A DNA stretch of 6,027 nt from Anaerolineales bacterium UBA5797 (GCA_002418205.1 DIDP01000033.1:1-6027); one strand, 5' to 3'. Counted from the first letter of the stretch, positions 1 to 6,027 are shown. Translations and numbers: made by a program. The notes: generated by a model not told the origin, from the sequence alone.

Positions 1-558
1 AATCAATTCTGTGATTTACTGAATTTATTTTTATTGCTGGGTTTGGCAGGCACTTTGTTCAGCCCAGGGCGTTCGATCTTTCTTTATTCTCCCATCCTAT
101 GTCTGGCAATTCCCGGCGCCTGGATATTCTTCAATAAAAAGGACAAATCTCTTTCCATCGTTTGCGCAGCCATCATACTGACATATGTATTAACCATTTC
201 AAGCTGGCATGCCTGGGATGGCGGATGGTCATGGGGATCACGCCTCCTGACGCCGATCATTCCAATTCTTGGCATTTTTATTGCACCCGTGTTGGAATCG
301 GCATGGCACAGGAAAAGGGATTTCTTATTGATCATTATCCTTGCAGGACTTGGTCTCTGCATTCAATTACTCGCCTTATCATGCGACCCCATAAAAAATC
401 TTGTCGATGCTGTGGTTTATGGGAATATAAAATACGAAGAAACCCTTTTCACCCTCAAACATTCATGGGCTGCCATACAACTAAAGAGTTTGGCGCATTG
501 GAATCTGTGCGATATCGATGCCTACACAATTCGCCAGTGGATTGGGAATTGCCAATAA
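1..558 (+). CDS. Polytopic membrane protein, C-terminal part (GT-C/PMT-like glycosyltransferase family suspected); 5' end outside window
   Basis: The frame is open from base 1 to the TAA at 556-558. The gene therefore enters from the left and only its last 185 residues are seen; the in-frame TTG at 34 is unlikely to be the true start. The piece is strongly hydrophobic, with about five membrane segments (roughly residues 5-20, 28-45, 51-69, 81-97 and 109-127), followed by a soluble tail of about 55 residues. Two motifs stand out: LFSPGRSIFLYSP (residues 19-31) and WHAWDGGWSWGSRLLTP (69-85). I recall similar motifs in bacterial proteins annotated as lipid-carrier-dependent glycosyltransferases or hypothetical membrane proteins, where they lie late in the membrane domain. 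The catalytic N-terminal loop is not in the window, so the function is inferred only. The gene converges on dnaE with 57 bp between the stops. Its DNA looks more A+T-rich than dnaE (about 40% G+C in 421-480). It could equally be an uncharacterised membrane protein of another family. Confidence 0.75.
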   Translation, partial: NQFCDLLNLFLLLGLAGTLFSPGRSIFLYSPILCLAIPGAWIFFNKKDKSLSIVCAAIILTYVLTISSWHAWDGGWSWGSRLLTPIIPILGIFIAPVLESAWHRKRDFLLIIILAGLGLCIQLLALSCDPIKNLVDAVVYGNIKYEETLFTLKHSWAAIQLKSLAHWNLCDIDAYTIRQWIGNCQ

Positions 559-615
559 CACCGGCCACCCCAATTTGTCATTGAGGATGGGAAATGCATC
601 AATACAGGCAAGACC

Positions 616-3600
616 TTATTGGAACGTGATCTCCTCCACGCGCCAGCTCTCCTCCCCCATCAACTTCTTCAGGCGTTCGAGCATTTCCGGGCAGACCCGC
701 GTGGTATCGTTCGGGAAATCGATCAAATACCCAGAACCATTTTCGAAGACTTGAAAACTAAATCTATCGCGCCCGTGGAACGAGATCAGGGTGCCGTAGA
801 TCGTCTTGATGCGACGCCGGTCACGCTCCTTGTCGCCCGTCGAGCGCAACATCACCGTGATCTGCTGCGGCGGATGCTGTTTCTCATCCTCCTTCGGGAG
901 CGGGATATAGATGGATGAGACCAGCGCCACGCGCGCCGCCTCATCCTGCTCCACATCAACAATATGGCTCTCAACCGGAACCGTTTCCAGTTGGACGCGC
1001 GGCGGCGTGACCTCTTCCGTTTTCTTGAACGTCGGTTCCGGCTTCGAAGCGATCACCGCCTCCTCGAACGACGGCTGCCACTGATTCTCCCAATCGTCAG
1101 GGAAGTTGTCGGGCGGTGGCGGCATGTCATCATCCGGATCAACTGCGTATGTGTCAACTGGTCTTTCCGCAACCTGACGGATCGGCGGTGGGACAGTTGG
1201 TTTTGTTGGGATATTTTTCGTCGACGGCCCGGGCTGCTTTGATTGGATGTTGAGATTCCTGACATGGGTGTCCGGCTTGGGCTGGGATAAAGCCTCAAGA
1301 GCAGAATCAGCAATCGGCTTGGAATGAGGCGTAGTGGAAGCGAGTGGCTCGAGGATCTTGATCTCCGTCCGCACCACATCCACCAAAATCTTCGGCGGTG
1401 TGCTGTTCGCGTCCACCTTGCCTTCGACGATGATGATCTGTCCAACGGTCATCTGCTCGCGGTATTTGTCCCAGGTGCGAGGGAAGAGCACAAGCTCGAT
1501 ATTCCCCTGAATGTCCTCGATGGTGACAAAGCCCATCGGCTTGTTGGTCTTGGTCATATATGGACGGACACTGGTGACAAGACCCGCCACACGGACCTTC
1601 TCCTCGTGCTGCGCCTCATTGAGTTGACCAGAGAAATAACTCACGATCTGCACAAAGGTTTGTTGATACGGTGTGAGCGGATGATCGGAAATGTACAGCC
1701 CGATGAGTTCGCGCTCCCAGTTGAGCATCTCGCGCTTGTCCACATCGTTGACATCGGGGAGCTGGAACTCCTCGACCACACCGGTCGCTTCACCGAATAG
1801 CGACATCTGTCCCGCTTCCGCGGCGCGGAAATGGTTGTTGCTAATGGATACGATGCGGTCCAGTGAAGCAAGCAAGGCGGCGCGATTGCCGAAGACATCC
1901 AGCGCGCCGACCTTGATGAGGCATTCGAGGGCGCGCTTGCCGACAGCGCGCAGATCGACGCGGCGGGCGAAATCGTTCAAGTCTTTGAATTTGCCGTTCG
2001 CTTCGCGTTCCTTGATGATGAGTTCCACCGCGCCCTGCCCAACGTTCTTTACCGCGCCGAACCCAAAGCGGATGTTTGGTTTGCCATTGACATCCTCGAT
2101 CGCAAAGTCCCAGGCGGAGGCGTTGATCTCAGGCGGCAGTACCGGAACGCCCATGCTGCGCGCATCTGCAACATAGAGGGCAACCTTCTCCGTGGCACCT
2201 GCCGAGGCTGTGAGAGTCGCCGCCATGAATTCGGCAGGATAATGCGCCTTGAGGAATGCGGTCTGGACTGCGATCACGCCGTAGTCAGCAGCGTGACTAT
2301 TATGTACAAGGATATCGTTCGCAACGAAATTATGCGTTTCGGCAATTTCCAGGTCATACGTCTGCTTTTCCCCTATATACTCGATGAATGCAATTCGGTC
2401 CCAATATAGATCGCTTTCCGCAAAACGCTTGAGATTAGGATCGTCGAAATAGTTACCCAGCCTCTGCAGGGTTTTTCGCCCAAAGCCGATCTTACCCACC
2501 GAATTTGTTGGATAGAACTCGCGCGGAGCAATTCCGGTTTGCGCGGTAAGTTCCTTCCAAGTCAGACCCAACTGATCCTTGGCAAAACGGATGTGATCCT
2601 TGACCACTCCAACAGGCACAACATCCTTTGTGCCGATGGCAACCGGAGGTGCGAACTTTATCAAATCATCAAGAGCATTTTTCCTTTTTTCACTGACGAA
2701 GTGACAACCAATATGTTCTGTAAATGCCAGGATATTTTCATATCCGGTGACAAAGACCTGATAGCCAATGCGTCCCTCTTTATATGGGAACTCCACAATC
2801 CGGATACGGCTGATGATGCCAAAGCGCAGCAACAAATGCTGAAGCTGCCCTGCCATCCTCTTAGAAGCAGTCGCATAATACATACTGCGACCGCGCCCAT
2901 CGATATGACCGTCACCCTCCCACATCCGGCTGAGCATCAATCCGACCTGGCGATTCGTCAATTCAAAGACCGGCGCGGGGATCTCCTTATCGCGGGCATT
3001 TTTACCGAGTAAGCCAAGCTGACCGCACCAAGTGAATATTCCCGGTTCGATACGTTTATTCGTCCGCGCGGCGTAAACGGAATATGTGTTCTTGTATATG
3101 GCAATCGTGCACTTGACATTTTCAAAAGCGTTGGCGGCTTGTACAAAATCCTCCACCTGCGCAATATCCTGACTGTAGAAATATACCGAATAAGGGTGGC
3201 ACAAATTCCCTTCTGCCAGCAGGTGACCCAACGCGACCACTTCGTGGTCGTGCCATTCATTCTTCCCTTCGACGGGAATGATACGCGGCACTGCAATAAA
3301 GTCGTCCGGCTGCAATTCGCCCAACTGCCGCCAGCCATGAACAGTGTAAAACGGATGGTTGTCCGTCGCTTCGATGACGCGTCCCAGCGCTGTGGTCAAA
3401 CGGAAAACGGGCTTGATGCCGTTATCCATGACATACGTCACAGGCTGGTTCTTTAATTTCAAAGATGGAATATCACAGGAAAGCGTATATGTGATCCGTT
3501 CAACACCGCGGTATAAATCCTCGACCTTTATCAAACGCCCTGAGGAGGCATCCAAAACTTCCACATCCCCTGGCAGGCATTTGTTGAATCCGTAACGCGC

Positions 3601-5826
3601 AAATTCTTCCCAATCGCTGTAAATGGCTTCAGCGGTCTCCCTTTCCATTCCCTGCTTGACCGCCCCCTCGACAAATTTCCTGCGATGTTTCTCGATCTCT
3701 TCCTTTTTCTTCTTTGAGATCGCCTTGCGCAACTCATCCGATTCAGAGGGTGAATATCCCGCGAGTTCCACCGCGGCGCGCATCAACTGTTCTTGATAAA
3801 CTGGGATGCCGTAGGTATCCTCGAAGATCGGTTCCAGTTTGGGGTGGCGGTATTCCACCTCCGCTTCACCGTTCATGCGCGCGATGTAATCCGGGATGAA
3901 CGCCATCGGACCCGGACGATACAGCGCCACCATTGCGATGATATTATCGAGCGTTTTGGGCTTCATCTGTACAAGCCAGCGCGTCATGCCCCCGCCTTCC
4001 ACCTGGAAGACGCCCGCGGTCTGCCCGCTGCCCATCAACTCGAATGCCCTTGGGTCGTCGAGCGGGATGTTGTTCAGATCATATTTGATGCCGTGCCGCT
4101 TCTCGATCATCTCGCAGGCTTTCGCCATCACGCTCAAGGTGATAAGCCCAAGGAAGTCCACTTTCAACATGCCGAGCGAATCGAGGATGCCCATTTCGAA
4201 CTGGGTTACGGTCTTGATGGGCGTTTCTTCCGAGTTCGACGTCGGGCGGTGCAGAGGCAGATATTCGACGATGGATTTATCGGAGATCACCACACCCGCG
4301 GCGTGCGTCCCCGCGTTGCGGACGGTCCCCTCCATTTTCGCGGCGGTGTCGATCAACTCGCGCAGATGCGGCTGGCTGTCGTACGTCTCCTTGAACTCGG
4401 GGATCGCCAGCGCGTCTTCCATCGTGGTTTGTCGACCTGAAACGAACGGCACCAGCTTTGCCACGCGGTCCACTTCGGGGAGCGGAATGTCCATCACGCG
4501 CGCCACATCGCGCAGCGCGGCTTTCGTCCCCATCGTGCCGAACGTGATGATCTGCGCGACCTTGTCACTGCCATATTTACGAACGCAATATTCGAGCATC
4601 TCGCCGCGCCGGTCGTCGCGGAAATCCAGGTCGATATCGGGCATCGAAATGCGACCGGGATTCAGAAATCGTTCGAACAGCAGATTGTGGTGCAACGGAT
4701 CCACCATCGCGATCTCCAAAACATATGCGACGATCGATCCCGCCGCCGAGCCGCGTGCGTTGTACCAGATGTTATTCTCGCGCGCGTAGCGACACAGGTC
4801 CCACACGATCAGGAAGTAGGCATCGAACCCCATCTCGTGGATGACACCCAATTCGTAATCGAGTCTTTCCCGGACCTGCTGACTGGTCGAGCGATCCCCA
4901 TAGCGTTTCCCCGCCCCTTCATTACAAAGGTGACGGAGGTAGGTCTCTGCGGTGAACCCTTCAGGGACAGGGAAATCGGGAAGGTGATAACCCTTGAAAC
5001 TCAGATCCACGTTACAGCGTTCGGCGATGAGAAGCGTGTTACTCAACGCCTCGGGCACTTCCGCGAACAGGGTGCTCATTTCCTGTGGCGTGCGCAGATA
5101 ATACGAGTCATCGGTCATGCGCATGCGATTCGGGTCGGTGAGCAGGGCGTTGGTCTGAATGGCGAGCAGGATATCCTGCAAGCGCGAGTCGCCCTGGTTG
5201 ATGTAATGCACATCGTTGGTCGCGACATACTTCGCCGAGTATTTCGCGCCCATCTCGACCAGTTTGCGGTTCAAATCCGTGATCTCTTTAATATTGTGCT
5301 GCTGAAGTTCAACGAAGAATCGATCGGGACCGAAGACATCGTAATACCAATTCATTCGTCGGACGGCTTCATCGGGATCATCATTCAACAACGCCCGTGG
5401 GATCTCGGCGGACATGCATCCGCTTGTACAAATGATCCCTTCGGAGTGAGCAGCCAGAAAGTCGTGGTCGATGCGGGGGTAGTAGTAAAAACCATCCAGT
5501 TGCGCAGCGGATGAAATCTTGAGCAGGTTCCGATATCCCGTCTCATTTTCGGCAAGCAAAAGCAGGTGATAGGAGGAACGGTCAAGTTTGGAGTCGCGGT
5601 CCCCCATGTTGCGCGCCGCCATATAGGCTTCCACGCCGATGATCGGCTTGACGCCTTCGCTGGTGGCCGCCTTGTAAAAGTCAATGACACCGAACATCGT
5701 GCCGTGATCGGTGATCGCCACGGCGGGCATATCGAGTTCCTTTACGCGCCTGACCAGCTTCTTGATGTTCGAGAAGCCATCGAGCAGGGAGTATTCGGTG
5801 TGGACGTGGAGGTGGGCAAAGGACAT
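616..5826 (-). CDS. dnaE: DNA polymerase III subunit alpha (DnaE1-type), intein-containing precursor
   Basis: This is the replicative polymerase catalytic subunit. The 1736-residue precursor gives 1309 residues after removal of an intein at 750-1176. The domains in order are as follows. The PHP domain (about 1-285) has the start HLHVHTEYSLLDG and candidate metal ligands H7, H9, D16, H41, E66, H87, C137, D205 and H207. The palm has the catalytic PDxDxD aspartates D397, D399 and D401 and a third, D557 in KVDFLG. The thumb/fingers region includes YRPGPM (636-641) and YQEQLM (677-682). The fingers motif ARYGFNK/SHAADYG is split by the intein. Helix-hairpin-helix DNA binding is near 1283-1312, and a beta-clamp-binding QMSLF is at 1340-1344. 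An OB fold lies at about 1411-1490. A Pro/acidic linker follows (about 1495-1650), then a small C-terminal domain (1651-1736). The ATG at 5826 is the only sensible start: an in-frame TGA lies six codons upstream and the PHP motif begins at once. No clear Shine-Dalgarno is seen. The clamp motif and the OB fold argue for DnaE1 rather than DnaE2/ImuC. Confidence 0.98.
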   Translation of the reverse strand: MSFAHLHVHTEYSLLDGFSNIKKLVRRVKELDMPAVAITDHGTMFGVIDFYKAATSEGVKPIIGVEAYMAARNMGDRDSKLDRSSYHLLLLAENETGYRNLLKISSAAQLDGFYYYPRIDHDFLAAHSEGIICTSGCMSAEIPRALLNDDPDEAVRRMNWYYDVFGPDRFFVELQQHNIKEITDLNRKLVEMGAKYSAKYVATNDVHYINQGDSRLQDILLAIQTNALLTDPNRMRMTDDSYYLRTPQEMSTLFAEVPEALSNTLLIAERCNVDLSFKGYHLPDFPVPEGFTAETYLRHLCNEGAGKRYGDRSTSQQVRERLDYELGVIHEMGFDAYFLIVWDLCRYARENNIWYNARGSAAGSIVAYVLEIAMVDPLHHNLLFERFLNPGRISMPDIDLDFRDDRRGEMLEYCVRKYGSDKVAQIITFGTMGTKAALRDVARVMDIPLPEVDRVAKLVPFVSGRQTTMEDALAIPEFKETYDSQPHLRELIDTAAKMEGTVRNAGTHAAGVVISDKSIVEYLPLHRPTSNSEETPIKTVTQFEMGILDSLGMLKVDFLGLITLSVMAKACEMIEKRHGIKYDLNNIPLDDPRAFELMGSGQTAGVFQVEGGGMTRWLVQMKPKTLDNIIAMVALYRPGPMAFIPDYIARMNGEAEVEYRHPKLEPIFEDTYGIPVYQEQLMRAAVELAGYSPSESDELRKAISKKKKEEIEKHRRKFVEGAVKQGMERETAEAIYSDWEEFARYGFNKCLPGDVEVLDASSGRLIKVEDLYRGVERITYTLSCDIPSLKLKNQPVTYVMDNGIKPVFRLTTALGRVIEATDNHPFYTVHGWRQLGELQPDDFIAVPRIIPVEGKNEWHDHEVVALGHLLAEGNLCHPYSVYFYSQDIAQVEDFVQAANAFENVKCTIAIYKNTYSVYAARTNKRIEPGIFTWCGQLGLLGKNARDKEIPAPVFELTNRQVGLMLSRMWEGDGHIDGRGRSMYYATASKRMAGQLQHLLLRFGIISRIRIVEFPYKEGRIGYQVFVTGYENILAFTEHIGCHFVSEKRKNALDDLIKFAPPVAIGTKDVVPVGVVKDHIRFAKDQLGLTWKELTAQTGIAPREFYPTNSVGKIGFGRKTLQRLGNYFDDPNLKRFAESDLYWDRIAFIEYIGEKQTYDLEIAETHNFVANDILVHNSHAADYGVIAVQTAFLKAHYPAEFMAATLTASAGATEKVALYVADARSMGVPVLPPEINASAWDFAIEDVNGKPNIRFGFGAVKNVGQGAVELIIKEREANGKFKDLNDFARRVDLRAVGKRALECLIKVGALDVFGNRAALLASLDRIVSISNNHFRAAEAGQMSLFGEATGVVEEFQLPDVNDVDKREMLNWERELIGLYISDHPLTPYQQTFVQIVSYFSGQLNEAQHEEKVRVAGLVTSVRPYMTKTNKPMGFVTIEDIQGNIELVLFPRTWDKYREQMTVGQIIIVEGKVDANSTPPKILVDVVRTEIKILEPLASTTPHSKPIADSALEALSQPKPDTHVRNLNIQSKQPGPSTKNIPTKPTVPPPIRQVAERPVDTYAVDPDDDMPPPPDNFPDDWENQWQPSFEEAVIASKPEPTFKKTEEVTPPRVQLETVPVESHIVDVEQDEAARVALVSSIYIPLPKEDEKQHPPQQITVMLRSTGDKERDRRRIKTIYGTLISFHGRDRFSFQVFENGSGYLIDFPNDTTRVCPEMLERLKKLMGEESWRVEEITFQ
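619..1344 (-). other. DnaE C-terminal extension: low-complexity linker and small terminal domain
   Basis: After the OB fold, residues about 1495-1650 are rich in Pro, Ser, Thr, Asp and Glu (for example KPTVPPPIRQ and DDDMPPPPDNFPDD) and look disordered. The last 86 residues (1651-1736) form a compact, mixed-charge segment: TVMLRSTGDKERDRRRIKTI, then a beta-rich FHGRDRFSFQVFENGSGYLIDFP, then a helical PEMLERLKKLMGEESWRVEE. This position is where E. coli alpha carries its tau-binding domain. A similar short terminal domain occurs, from memory, in DnaE of several non-proteobacterial groups. A role in holoenzyme contacts is inferred from position only. Confidence 0.6.
2440..2628 (-). other. Accessory region with possible helix-turn-helix, between endonuclease and C-terminal splicing blocks
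   Basis: These are intein residues about 318-380, after the second LAGLIDADG half and before block F. The stretch DQLGLTWKELTAQTGIAPREF (335-355) has the spacing of a small helix-turn-helix (helix, Thr-Gly-Ile turn, second helix). It is followed by a basic segment with GKIGFGRKTLQRLGNYF (362-378). Such DNA-binding add-ons are known in large bacterial inteins and would extend target recognition. The helix-turn-helix reading is from pattern only; a simple linker fold is possible. Confidence 0.45.
2650..3246 (-). other. LAGLIDADG (DOD-type) homing endonuclease domain inside the intein
   Basis: These are intein residues about 112-310. Two dodecapeptide motifs are visible: VALGHLLAEGNL (115-126) with acidic E123, and GLMLSRMWEGDGHI (213-226) with acidic D223. 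Between them lies a block D-like stretch, GLLGKNARDKEIPAPVF (189-205), and after the second motif comes a block H-like helix ending LLLRFGIISRI (249-259). Two motifs in one chain imply a pseudo-symmetric monomer that cuts a long asymmetric target, expected to be the intein-free dnaE site coding for GFNK/SHAAD. Both acidic residues are present, so the nuclease could be active; activity is inferred. The domain boundaries are approximate. Confidence 0.9.
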
Positions 5827-5827
5827 G

Positions 5828-5845
5828 TCAGTGACCGGTTTTCAT
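5828..5845 (-). other. Possible five-codon leader mini-ORF ending one base before the dnaE start
   Basis: On the minus strand ATG AAA ACC GGT CAC TGA encodes MKTGH. Its TGA (5830-5828) is separated from the dnaE ATG by a single C (TGACATG). It lies wholly within the predicted 31-nt leader. It has no visible Shine-Dalgarno, so its translation is doubtful. It is listed because the close stop-start spacing would allow re-initiation at a dnaE start that also lacks a clear ribosome binding site. Confidence 0.15.
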
Positions 5846-5864
5846 TGATCGTTTGGGATAAGTC

Positions 5865-5873
5865 ATTATAGCA
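5865..5873 (-). promoter_or_regulatory. Extended -10 promoter element for dnaE
   Basis: Read on the minus strand the sequence is TGCTATAAT: a perfect TATAAT (5870 to 5865) preceded by TG one base upstream, the extended -10 form. No good -35 hexamer sits 16-18 bp upstream (CTTTAT, CCTTTA or GCCTTT), which fits an extended -10 promoter that does not need one. Transcription would begin near 5857-5858, giving a leader of about 31 nt before the ATG at 5826. The terminator just upstream supports a dedicated dnaE promoter here. Confidence 0.65.
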
Positions 5874-5920
5874 CGCATGTTCGGGGATAAAGGCGACGGT
5901 ATGCTTAAAATATCTTGGCT

Positions 5921-5948
5921 GAAACAAAAATCCTCCGGGAGGAGGATT
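5921..5948 (-). terminator. Rho-independent terminator of an upstream minus-strand gene
   Basis: On the minus strand AATCCTCC (5948-5941), a four-base TCCC loop and GGAGGATT (5936-5929) form a perfect 8-bp stem. It is followed at once by TTTGTTT, a U-rich tail. The orientation means that a minus-strand transcript entering from the right ends here, about 50 bp before the dnaE -10 box. On the plus strand the tract before the stem is A-rich and no T-run follows immediately, so it works best in one direction. Confidence 0.75.
5922..5937. repeat. 16-bp direct repeat, copy 1 (terminator 3' arm plus tail)
   Basis: AAACAAAAATCCTCCG recurs exactly at 6012-6027, 90 bp away. In this copy it forms the 3' arm and U-tract of the minus-strand terminator. 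Confidence 0.85.
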
Positions 5949-5952
5949 GATT

Positions 5953-6025
5953 GAGGATTTTGTGAGCGCGCAGAGATTCGAATACCATCTCCCCCGTGGA
6001 GGCCCTCAACCAAACAAAAATCCTC
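5953..6025 (-). other. Inverted-repeat-bounded intergenic segment, possible structured RNA
   Basis: On the minus strand GAGGATTTTTG (6025-6015) can pair with CAAAATCCTC (5962-5953), about 10 bp with one bulged base, enclosing about 52 nt. Inside, GAGAT/ATCTC (5991-5987 with 5977-5973, 9-nt loop) and CTCC/GGAG (6001-5998 with 5992-5989) can form but share bases, so they are mutually exclusive. No known RNA family is recognised. The short stems may be chance. Confidence 0.3.
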
Positions 6026-6027
6026 CG
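6012..6027. repeat. 16-bp direct repeat, copy 2, cut by the window edge
   Basis: This copy is identical to 5922-5937 and reaches the last base, so the repeat may be longer. Read on the minus strand it is CGGAGGATTTTTGTTT, the 3' arm and tail of a terminator whose 5' arm would lie beyond the window. This suggests tandem terminators or a duplicated terminator unit. Confidence 0.8.

Larger units (their letters stand above)
2299..3579 (-). mobile_element. In-frame DnaE intein (427 aa) with LAGLIDADG homing endonuclease
   Basis: The reading frame leaves DnaE after FARYGFNK (K749) and returns at SHAADYGVIAVQTAFLKAHYP (S1177). The inserted 427 residues have all standard splicing blocks. Block A is CLPGDVEVLD with nucleophile C1. 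Block B is T72-D-N-H75 followed by PFYT. Block F is around TYDLEIAETHNFV (407-419). Block G ends in VHN with H426 and N427, and the +1 extein residue is Ser. This is the class 1 pattern: N-S acyl shift at C1, transesterification to Ser, then Asn cyclisation. Endonuclease blocks lie between B and F. Nothing is truncated, and the joined exteins rebuild the conserved fingers sequence exactly, so efficient splicing is expected. The DNA looks more A+T-rich than the flanking dnaE (hand count of chosen lines: 38% G+C in 2641-2700 against 67% in 4501-4560). This fits acquisition by homing, though the lines were hand-picked. Confidence 0.96.

Noticed and set aside
162..584. Plus-strand frame overlapping the membrane-protein gene
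   Set aside because: Its translation is Cys/His/Arg-rich with no domain, while the other frame gives clean membrane segments and family-like motifs.
580..602. Hairpin in the convergent gap as a bidirectional terminator
   Set aside because: Only a four-base stem (GATG/CATC) forms without gaps, G+C is low and no T-run follows on either strand.
3896..5514. Long plus-strand open frames antisense to dnaE (3896-4789 and 4687-5514)
   Set aside because: They are shadows of the dnaE codon pattern: Arg/Pro/Ser-rich composition, no recognisable motif, and fully covered by a gene with unmistakable catalytic motifs.
619..5826. A second intein or an inactivating frameshift in dnaE
   Set aside because: The frame is continuous, and outside 750-1176 the order and spacing of PHP, palm, fingers, clamp motif and OB fold are normal.
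5953..6011. tRNA-like 3' half on the minus strand (TTCGAAT, then CTCTG, then CGCGCTC-A, followed by a terminator)
   Set aside because: The five bases before TTCGAAT (TGGTA) cannot pair with the five after it (CTCTG), so there is no T-stem. The place expected for the tRNA 5' part holds a terminator-arm repeat instead.
5949..6011. T-box leader (a TGGTA motif followed by a terminator)
   Set aside because: The conserved TGGNACCGCG core is not matched after TGGTA, no specifier stem is visible, and the next gene (dnaE) has its own promoter.
5962..6027. Plus-strand ORF starting GTG at 5962 with GAGG five bases upstream, open to the edge (MSAQRFEYHLPRGG...)
   Set aside because: Only 22 codons are visible, it runs through the direct repeat and inverted-repeat bases, and no convincing promoter lies upstream. 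Chance is more likely.

Overview
The window holds one large complete gene, dnaE (DNA polymerase III alpha subunit, minus strand). It is interrupted in frame by a full-length intein that carries a LAGLIDADG homing endonuclease. To its left is the 3' end of a convergent membrane-protein gene. To its right is about 200 bp of intergenic DNA with a promoter and a rho-independent terminator. The host is a bacterium. The style of the DnaE (HLHVHTEYSLLDG start, FARYGFNK/SHAADYG fingers motif, long Pro/acidic linker plus a small C-terminal domain) and the left-hand 'SPGR..LYSP / GGWSWGSRLL' membrane protein suggest Chloroflexota, perhaps Anaerolineae. That assignment rests on remembered family resemblance, not on a search.

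Layout, left to right. 1-558 (+): C-terminal 185 residues of a polytopic membrane protein, open at the left edge, resembling GT-C/PMT-like glycosyltransferases. 559-615: 57 bp convergent gap with no convincing terminator. 616-5826 (-): dnaE, a 1736-residue precursor. Its exteins are residues 1-749 and 1177-1736 (1309 residues after splicing). The intein is residues 750-1176 (427 residues, DNA 2299-3579). 5827-6027: leader with a consensus extended -10 box, then a minus-strand terminator that insulates dnaE from whatever lies to the right, then a second copy of the terminator's 3' arm at the window edge.

How the parts work together. The alpha subunit must excise the intein to restore its fingers domain, so replication in this host depends on protein splicing. 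The intein keeps all visible class 1 splicing residues (C1, T72-D-N-H75, H426, N427, Ser +1) and both acidic residues of the endonuclease motifs. It therefore looks both splicing-competent and potentially mobile. Its DNA appears richer in A+T than the surrounding dnaE, as expected for a transferred element. The strongest lead in the window is this intein, placed four residues downstream of the cyanobacterial split-DnaE intein position. The most speculative one is the repeated GGAGGATTTTTG / AATCCTC arrangement at the right edge, which could form alternative RNA stems.
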